Below are positions 58,148 to 64,000 of a stretch of 64,000 bases of DNA, piece after piece. Position 1 is the first letter of the stretch, and each line of letters begins with the position of its first letter. The notes beneath the pieces are model-generated. The model worked only from the letters and a program-made list of their open reading frames with translations. It ran no database searches and was not told where the DNA came from. The translations under genes were made by a program, and so were the position numbers. The stretch lies in NCBI RefSeq assembly GCF_013839445.1, contig NZ_JACDIT010000001.1:1110658-1174657 (forward strand), read 5' to 3'. This DNA comes from Chthonobacter albigriseus (lineage in GTDB: Bacteria > Pseudomonadota > Alphaproteobacteria > Rhizobiales > Pleomorphomonadaceae).

Positions 58148-59045
58148 CCGCAGCATGACGAAGGTGATCGATCAGTGCCCGCAGGGGAGCGGACATGTGG
58201 CGGCGGCCGGAGTAGTAGAGGTGGAAGCCGGGCGTTGGCTGGCACCACCCGTCCAGCATCCTCACCAGCCGTCCGGCGGCGATGTGCTCGGCGAGCACGT
58301 CCTCAAGCAGGTAAGCCACCCCGGCACCGCCAAGAGCGGCCGCGACGATCAGGTTGGTGTCGTTGACGGTCAGCGGCGCCTCTACGGGCACCTCGAAGGC
58401 ATCCTCGCTTTGTCGCTGGAACCGCCATCGATATGTTGAGCCGTTGTGGGCCCATCGATAGTTGATGCACCGATGCTGTCGCAGGTCGTCAGGGGTTTCC
58501 GGAATTTGCCGCTTGGCCAGGTATTCCGGCGACGCAACGACAGCGCCGCGAAGGTCCGGAGTGAGACGGATCGCTATCATGTCGCCCTGAACGCGTTCAC
58601 CGGGCCGGACGCCAGCGTCGAACCCGCCCGCAACGATGTCGGTCAGGCTGTCTTCGACGACAAGGTCGAGAGCGATTTCGGGGTAAAGCTCCGAAAACCT
58701 CGGAAGGTGCGGGGCGAAGACGACGTCGGCCGCCAGTCGCGGCAGGTTGATCCGGAGCCGACCGCGCGGCCGCTCGCTAAAGGCGCCCACGGCCGTGACC
58801 GCGGCCTCCAAGTCCGCGATCGCAGCCGTCACGCGGACGAGCAATGCAGCACCCGCTTCGGTCACCGCGACGCTGCGGGTGGTTCGGTGGAGGAGCTTGG
58901 CTCCTAGCCGATCCTCCAGGGCCCGGACGACATGGCTAAGCGCAGAGGGACTGACCCCGAGGACAGCCGCTGCCTTGCGGAAGCTGCGCGCTTCCGCGAC
59001 GGCGGCGAACGCCCTGAGTTCCGCGAATTCCGTTCCCCGCATCAT
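58116..59045 (-). CDS. LysR-family transcriptional regulator
   Basis: This 309-residue protein has the HTH ARSFRKAAAVLGVSPSALSHVVRALEDRLGAKLLHRTTRSV and a LysR substrate-binding domain (GRLRINLPRLAADVVFAP..., YRWRFQR). ATG 59045 follows AGGA at seven-base spacing. It is divergent from an SDR gene about 100 bases away, the usual position for a LysR target. The inducer is unknown. Confidence 0.92.
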   Translation of the reverse strand: MMRGTEFAELRAFAAVAEARSFRKAAAVLGVSPSALSHVVRALEDRLGAKLLHRTTRSVAVTEAGAALLVRVTAAIADLEAAVTAVGAFSERPRGRLRINLPRLAADVVFAPHLPRFSELYPEIALDLVVEDSLTDIVAGGFDAGVRPGERVQGDMIAIRLTPDLRGAVVASPEYLAKRQIPETPDDLRQHRCINYRWAHNGSTYRWRFQRQSEDAFEVPVEAPLTVNDTNLIVAAALGGAGVAYLLEDVLAEHIAAGRLVRMLDGWCQPTPGFHLYYSGRRHMSAPLRALIDHLRHAAVNTTAVLPRG

Positions 59046-59145
59046 TGCTGCGTCCTGCTCAACAACCCATGCTGATTGTATTGCATTGTTTACAGATCGA
59101 GCCAGATCCAACTTCGGCTCATCACGTCATCCTGGAGTGAGGCAG

Positions 59146-59922
59146 ATGAGCGAGCGGAAAGATTGGAGACCGATGGCGGGCAGGGTCGTCCTGGTTACTG
59201 GGGGAGGCACGGGGATCGGCCGCGCCGCCGCGCTGGGCCTGGCAAGGAAGGGTGCATCGGTCGTCGTCGCAGGCCGCAGGCAGAGGGAACTCGACGGGGT
59301 CGTCGCGGAGATCGGCGCCTTCGGCGGGTTAGCCGCGGCTATCGCCGCCGACATCTCGGACGAGGCACAAGTGTCGTCATTGGTAAAAGGCACCGTCGAG
59401 CGGTTCGGTCGGCTCGACGCAGCGTTCAACAACGCGGCGATAACCAGCTACGGCCCGATCGAGAAGGTGACCGCCGCAGAGTTCGACAGCGTGATGGCGA
59501 CCAACGTCCGAGGCGTATGGTTGCTGATCCAGCAGGAAGTCATCGCAATGCGCACTCACGGAAGGGGTGGCGCTATCGTCAACACGTCCTCGATCGCAGC
59601 TACGGGCGGCAACGCCGGGCTGTCGGCGTACGGTGCCGGCAAGGGCGCGCTCGACGCCATGATCCGGCATGTCGCCCTCGAAGTCGGCGGCGACGGGATC
59701 AGGATCAATAACGTCAGTCCGGGGCTCACCCGGACCCCGATGACAGACGGAACCCCGGACCAGATGTGGGACGCCGTCGCCCGTCATACAGCTCTGAAGC
59801 GGATTGCGGATCCGGAAGACATCGGCGACGTCGCCGTTTGGCTGTGCACGGACGAAGCCCGGTTCATAACAGGGCAGAGCATCGTGGTGGATGGCGGCTA
59901 CAACATCTCGGGGATGCGGTGA
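59146..59922 (+). CDS. Short-chain dehydrogenase/reductase
   Basis: This 258-residue classical SDR has the cofactor site VTGGGTGIGRAAALGLA, FNNAA in place of NNAG, and the catalytic Ser (SSIAA), Tyr and Lys (YGAGKGAL), then SPGLTRTPM. The GRR after beta-2 hints at NADPH preference. ATG 59146 follows GGAGTGAGG. It is probably controlled by the divergent LysR protein. The substrate is unknown. Confidence 0.9.
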   Translation: MSERKDWRPMAGRVVLVTGGGTGIGRAAALGLARKGASVVVAGRRQRELDGVVAEIGAFGGLAAAIAADISDEAQVSSLVKGTVERFGRLDAAFNNAAITSYGPIEKVTAAEFDSVMATNVRGVWLLIQQEVIAMRTHGRGGAIVNTSSIAATGGNAGLSAYGAGKGALDAMIRHVALEVGGDGIRINNVSPGLTRTPMTDGTPDQMWDAVARHTALKRIADPEDIGDVAVWLCTDEARFITGQSIVVDGGYNISGMR

Positions 59923-60639
59923 CTACCTGACCTGGGATGCTCAGCCACACGGGCCGGCGCCGCTTCCGACCCGTGCTTCCAGATCAGATGGAAACCATCC
60001 TTGTCCGCTGGAAGATTTGGCCTGTGTTCGAGACGGCACTTGCGAGCCGCTCCCCCTGGCAACCGGCCTGGGACCAGTGCTCAAAGTTGATTTTGGGTCA
60101 AAGGCCGGGTCGACTTACTCATGCAGACGCGAACCACGCGATTCAGCCCACCTTTGGCGACACTGACGAATTTTCAGACTTCCGAGTGTTCAGATGCGTC
60201 AGATACACCCGAAGCATTGACGCACGTCTTGGGCGGAAGCTCATATTGGTCAGGGAGAACTCGATGATCCGATCTGTTCGAATCATGCGAAGCGCTTCTC
60301 ACAAACAACACCACGCTAACACGGTCAGCATTCCTTCCGTATACATTACCTCAAGTGGCAGGATAGCCCGCTCGGTAACGGAATGACCATTATCGGTGTA
60401 TTGAATGATGAGAGCATTCTCTTTCCAGCACGCCTTTCGAATCGTATCCGGGTCGCTGGCCGATGGGAAACGGTTGACGGGCCAATAGACCTGTGAGATT
60501 GCGTGGAAGAGAGGTTGATCACCTTCGTCCGGGAATGATTATCAATCGTCCAGGATTCGTCAGGGCGGCCGAAGGCGGCCCGGCGGTGCCCGTGGCCGGT
60601 GCGGAGGGTACCGGCGGATGCTCCGCCCGCCGGGCTCCG
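59923..60639. other. 717-base region without a supported gene
   Basis: One 149-codon plus-strand frame (59937-60386) has unusual composition for this genome and no similarity that I recognise, so it is not called. GC content falls in the second half. No clear terminator or operator was found. Confidence 0.4.
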
Positions 60640-61596
60640 CTAGGCGACCGTTGGCAGTGGCCCCTCGTCCTCGGCGGCGCCCAGCCGCATTTCCCGGGCG
60701 AAGCTGCGCGGCGGCCGGCCGACATTCTTCCGGAAGGCGGTGCTGAAAGCGCTGGCGGATTCGTAGCCGATCGCCAGGGCGAGTTCCTCCAGCTGCATGT
60801 CACCCTTCCGGAGCGCATCCCTGGCAACGGCCATCCGCCACTGGATGACGTATTCCATGGGCGGCAGGCCGACCATCGCCGAGAAGCGTTCGCTGAATGC
60901 CGACCGGGAGAGGCCGGCCTCCCGCGCGAGGTCGCCGACGGTCCAGCGGCGCTTCAGGTCGGCGTGCAGGCACCGGAGCGCCCGGGAGAGATTTGGATCG
61001 ACCAGGCCGCGGAGGAGGCTCGGCCCGCCAGAGGCGTCGGGCTTGCCGCCGGCATGGCGCAGCGCCTCGATCAGCATCACCTCTATCAGCCGTTCGAGGA
61101 TCAGATCCCGGCCCGGGCGGCCGGAGAGGGCCTCCTCCGTCGTGAGGTCGATAGTGGCCGAAAGGCGCTTTGCCGTCGGATCGCCGGCCCGAACGTGGAC
61201 GAGGCTCGGAAGAAGGTCTGCGAGGAGGGAAAGGTTCGCGGACTCAAAGCGGAAGTAGCCGCCGAGCATCTCGAAATCCGGAGCGCTGTCCCGCCCCCCG
61301 TGCCGGACTTCCGTTAGGCGCCCGGACGGGTCGGGGTCGCCGTCGATCGGTTCGACGGACGGATCGCTCGTCATGACGAAGCCGGGCGCCGGCGGCATCA
61401 GCACGAAGTCGCCGGCGGAAAGGACGACCGGCGGCGAGCCGTCCGGGATCAGATGGCAGGAACCCGCGAGAACGAGGCCGTAGCCGGCGACGTCCACCCG
61501 CGGATAGCGCACGGCCCACGGGCCGGCGGCCGCGATCAGCTTGGGACGGACGACCTGGGGCCGGAGGAGCGTGATAATAGCCGTGAGGGGTTCCAT
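60640..61596 (-). CDS. AraC-family regulator with cupin-type N-terminal domain
   Basis: This 318-residue protein has an N-terminal cupin-like ligand domain (LAGSCHLIPDGSPPVVLSAGDFVLMPPAPGF) of the AraC_binding_6 sort. Two C-terminal HTH motifs are WTVGDLAREAGLSRSAFSERF and LEELALAIGYESASAFSTAF, ending GRPPRSFAR. It stands just downstream of an SDR gene on the same strand, with 99 bases between the SDR stop and this ATG. Control of that SDR is a fair guess. Confidence 0.9.
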   Translation of the reverse strand: MEPLTAIITLLRPQVVRPKLIAAAGPWAVRYPRVDVAGYGLVLAGSCHLIPDGSPPVVLSAGDFVLMPPAPGFVMTSDPSVEPIDGDPDPSGRLTEVRHGGRDSAPDFEMLGGYFRFESANLSLLADLLPSLVHVRAGDPTAKRLSATIDLTTEEALSGRPGRDLILERLIEVMLIEALRHAGGKPDASGGPSLLRGLVDPNLSRALRCLHADLKRRWTVGDLAREAGLSRSAFSERFSAMVGLPPMEYVIQWRMAVARDALRKGDMQLEELALAIGYESASAFSTAFRKNVGRPPRSFAREMRLGAAEDEGPLPTVA

Positions 61597-61695
61597 GGCG
61601 AAAGGTCCGGGGTCGGCTGACGACTCCGGCCGCGCCGTCCGGCGCGGCTGTCGTCAAGGGCGCGGCTTCCGCGGCAGCCCTGCCCTGTGCAACGG

Positions 61696-62439
61696 TCAGG
61701 AGGCTTCCGCGAGGGCCACCGCATCGGCGCCTGCAGGGTAGCGCAGCCGGTCGCTGCCGTCCGTTGCCGCGGCGAAGACCGCCTCTGCGACGTCCAATTC
61801 CCGCGTCGTTAAGGCGGGCTCGGCGAAGCCTGCAAAGATCGGTGCGGCGAAGGCAGCATAGGCCTCCGGGATCAGGTCCTCGACGCGCACCTCGGTGTTC
61901 TCAGCGAAGCGGGTGGTCGGGGCGTAGCCGGGCTCGACGAGCTTCACCCGGACACCGAAGTCAGCGAGTTCGTGCGCCAGCGACCCGGTGAAGCCCTCGA
62001 TCGCCATCTTGCTGGCGGTGTAGGCCGCTGCGAGCGGCATCGGCGCCAGCGTCACGCTGGAGGTGACGTTGACGATGGTGCCGGCCCGCCGTGCCCGGAA
62101 CTGCGGGATCACCGCCTGGGTCATGGCCATCGCACCGAAGGTGTTGGTCTCGAACACCTTGCGGACGTGGGCCATAGGCGTCGCCTCGAAGGCGCCGACC
62201 ACGCCGATCCCGGCATTGTTGACGAGGACGTCGATCGGCCCGGCTACCTGAAGCGCCGCGGCGATGCTCGCGGGATCGGTCACATCGAGGGCGACGAGCC
62301 GGATGCGGTCGGAGGGCGGCAGGATGCCGGCACGCGGCCGGCGCATGGTAGCGATGACGGTCCAGCCGCAGTCGTGGAAGTGACGGGCGGTCTCCAGGCC
62401 GTAGCCGGAGGAACTGCCGGTGATTAGCACGGTCTTCAT
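61696..62439 (-). CDS. Short-chain dehydrogenase/reductase, second
   Basis: This 247-residue SDR starts MKTVLITGSSSGYGLETARHF (cofactor site TGSSSGYG) and has VNNAGIGVVG, NVTSSVTL with the catalytic Ser, YTASKMAIEG with Tyr and Lys, and VEPGYAPT. ATG 62439 follows GAGGAG. It is only distantly related to the SDR at 59146. It lies upstream of the AraC gene on the same strand. The substrate is unknown. Confidence 0.9.
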   Translation of the reverse strand: MKTVLITGSSSGYGLETARHFHDCGWTVIATMRRPRAGILPPSDRIRLVALDVTDPASIAAALQVAGPIDVLVNNAGIGVVGAFEATPMAHVRKVFETNTFGAMAMTQAVIPQFRARRAGTIVNVTSSVTLAPMPLAAAYTASKMAIEGFTGSLAHELADFGVRVKLVEPGYAPTTRFAENTEVRVEDLIPEAYAAFAAPIFAGFAEPALTTRELDVAEAVFAAATDGSDRLRYPAGADAVALAEAS

Positions 62440-62573
62440 CGGGATCTCCTCGTTATTCGACGAGATCACGGTAACGAACCCGCCACGGACGATCTATAAT
62501 CGATCGTCTGCCACAAATTACCAATCGTCTGATTAAAGTCAAATAAGAGTGCGCCAACCCAAACTTCGTAGGC

Positions 62574-62602
62574 AACAGCGGGGAACCCGGAACCCCGCTG
62601 TT
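62574..62602 (-). terminator. Strong hairpin downstream of the TPR regulator gene
   Basis: AACAGCGGGG (62574-62583) pairs perfectly with CCCCGCTGTT (62593-62602) around a nine-base loop, about 70 bases past the stop of the minus-strand TPR gene. There is no T tract, so termination or an RNA 3' end signal is only likely. Confidence 0.45.
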
Positions 62603-62672
62603 CCGTGATCTGGAACGGCAAAAGCACGGCGGCAGGTGCAATGCAAGGCGCCCAAGGAGCCGCACCAGCCGT

Positions 62673-64000
62673 TCATAAATCCGCCTTGAACATTTCTCGG
62701 ATCCCGGTCACGACATGATCGAGTTCCATCTGGCGCTCGAAGGCGATGCCCCGGGTGGCGTAGTCGATCGGGTCGAATCCCGGGTCGAGCATGCGCATCC
62801 GGGCAAGGGTCTCCCGCGCATCGGCGAGGTTTCCGGCAAGGGTTTGGGACGCTCCAAGACGAGCGAGGCCCCATGATCCGAGCCGCGGAATCCTGAGGAG
62901 TCGGTCGGCTGCCCCGGCGTAATCGCCGCGCAGATAGAGCGCCATGGACCGATCGAAGTGGTACCAGTCGGGATGAAGCGGGTTCAGACGGACGGCCCGG
63001 TCCATCCATGCGATGCCTTCTTCGATCCGCCCGCGCAGCACGAGCAGGTAACCCATCTGGGCGATGGTGTCCGCATCATACGGGTTCAGCTCCAAAGACC
63101 GCGCTACATGGTGCTCGGCAGCCGCATGCTCCCGGAGATAGAGGCGGACCAGCCCCAGGATGCGGTGCGTTCGCGCTTCTTCGGGCGCAAGGTTCACCCC
63201 GGTCGAAGCAAGGTTGAGAGCCGTCACCAGTTCCGTCTGGCGGCTCAGGCCGTACCGACCGAGGATCACGGTAGCGAGGGCCAGATAGGAGTGAACGAGT
63301 CCGTAGAGGGGATCGAGGACGAGCGCTTCGGACAGCACCCGGTGTGCGATCCGGTTGTCATCGGCACCATAGCCGCGGAGAAACGCCATGCCCTGCAGCA
63401 GGAGATCGTGCGCACGCCGATCCGCGGGCGGCTTACGGGCAGCGAGGCGTAGTGCAGCATCCTCGACGCGCGACACGAGGCGGCTGATGACCTGCCTTGC
63501 GATCAGGTCTTCCAGGGCCAGCGGATCAGGATCCACAGCCTCGATGCGGTCGGCCCAAACCAGGCTGCCGTCCGCCGTATCGATGATCCGGATGCCGACT
63601 TGAACAGTGCCGTCGCGTCGCTCGACATGCCCATCTACGATATGGCTCGCGCCCAAGGTGCGGCCGAGCAATCGCGGGTCCGAACGGTCGGATTCAGCGA
63701 CCGCCGCCGCCGTCGCGCGCGCAATCACAGGCACCATCCGGAAGCGGGCGAGCCCGTTGATGATCTCGTCACACAGGGAGAGCGCGAAGCTGTCGCTGGC
63801 GCCGACCGTCCTATCGTCGAACGGCAGGACGACAATGGCCATTTCGTCGCCACCCGGGCCAGCCGAGGACGCCTCTGGCATGCCGGGGTCGAAGAAGTAG
63901 CCCCGTCCGGCAACGGTCCTGATCGTCGCCAAGCCGGCTTCCCCGAGCGCCTTTCGGATTTCCCGGATCGCCTGTGTCAGGGAGTCCTCGGTCACGATGG
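62673..64000 (-). CDS. CadC-like winged-helix regulator with TPR domain (5' end outside window)
   Basis: The visible 442 codons begin inside an OmpR/CadC-type winged helix (EDSLTQAIREIRKALGE...TIRTVAGRGYFF). A domain like those next to adenylate/guanylate-cyclase TPR proteins follows (IVVLPFDDRTVG...FALSLCDEIINGL...IVDGHVERRDGTVQVGIRIIDTADGSLVWADR), then several TPR helices to the C-terminus. No membrane helix is seen in this part. The start lies beyond the right edge, and an ATG at 63995 is internal. It is probably a DNA-binding regulator whose signal is unknown. Confidence 0.85.
   Translation of the reverse strand, partial: IVTEDSLTQAIREIRKALGEAGLATIRTVAGRGYFFDPGMPEASSAGPGGDEMAIVVLPFDDRTVGASDSFALSLCDEIINGLARFRMVPVIARATAAAVAESDRSDPRLLGRTLGASHIVDGHVERRDGTVQVGIRIIDTADGSLVWADRIEAVDPDPLALEDLIARQVISRLVSRVEDAALRLAARKPPADRRAHDLLLQGMAFLRGYGADDNRIAHRVLSEALVLDPLYGLVHSYLALATVILGRYGLSRQTELVTALNLASTGVNLAPEEARTHRILGLVRLYLREHAAAEHHVARSLELNPYDADTIAQMGYLLVLRGRIEEGIAWMDRAVRLNPLHPDWYHFDRSMALYLRGDYAGAADRLLRIPRLGSWGLARLGASQTLAGNLADARETLARMRMLDPGFDPIDYATRGIAFERQMELDHVVTGIREMFKADL

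Noticed and set aside
59937-60386. 149-codon plus-strand gene
   Set aside because: There is no ribosome site, the residue composition is atypical, and no motif is present. The frame is probably open by chance.

Overview
The window is a GC-rich alphaproteobacterial chromosome segment, most likely Hyphomicrobiales (Rhizobiales). The indicators are gcrA, the order lnt - PraR/PhrR-type HTH - metK, the TIGR02300 'FYDLN' protein next to tRNA-Ala(GGC), and rhizobial-style paralogues throughout. I cannot name a genus.

1-19.4 kb is conserved core: lnt (cut by the left edge), a PraR/PhrR-like regulator, metK, trmB, DUF1284 and gcrA, then the argD-argF-hslO operon. An alpha/beta hydrolase and an ornithine-cyclodeaminase homologue follow, then a LapA-domain protein, ihfB and sppA, then rpsA, cmk, a PAP2 phosphatase, aroA, TIGR02300 and tRNA-Ala. 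The gap between sppA and rpsA (12.0-13.35 kb) holds six copies of a palindrome, five of them at about 59-bp spacing, a hexanucleotide microsatellite and several hairpins.

19.4-32.1 kb is a copper/periplasmic metal-handling island just downstream of tRNA-Ala. It encodes two related small His/Cys-rich secreted proteins, a small lipoprotein, a TolC-type outer-membrane factor, two multicopper oxidases, a cupredoxin, a CusF-like chaperone, DUF305 and DUF2933 proteins, a BNR-repeat protein, membrane proteins and a CopA-type P1B ATPase. Two CueR/MerR-type boxes and one FNR/FixK-type box lie at promoters here. No copper regulator gene and no RND pump genes are present. The TolC/oxidase junction looks frame-disrupted.

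32.1-53.3 kb is a signalling region: a periplasmic sugar-binding protein paired with a CHASE3-like/HisKA_2 kinase, a chemoreceptor, an EAL phosphodiesterase, two PAS/receiver hybrid kinases and a 1910-residue soluble hybrid kinase. That kinase has nine near-identical 92-residue HAMP-type repeats and stands divergent from a small winged-helix protein and two DUF5985-like membrane proteins. Small orphan genes, a frameshifted HTH gene and two copies of a short membrane-peptide gene lie between them.

53.3-64 kb is accessory and partly decayed: an unknown frameshifted gene, a truncated TRAP permease with an intact DUF1850 partner, and an IS3 OrfA scrap. These are followed by oxidoreductase/regulator modules (NmrA-like + SnoaL-like/TetR, LysR/SDR, AraC, SDR) and a CadC-like TPR regulator cut by the right edge.
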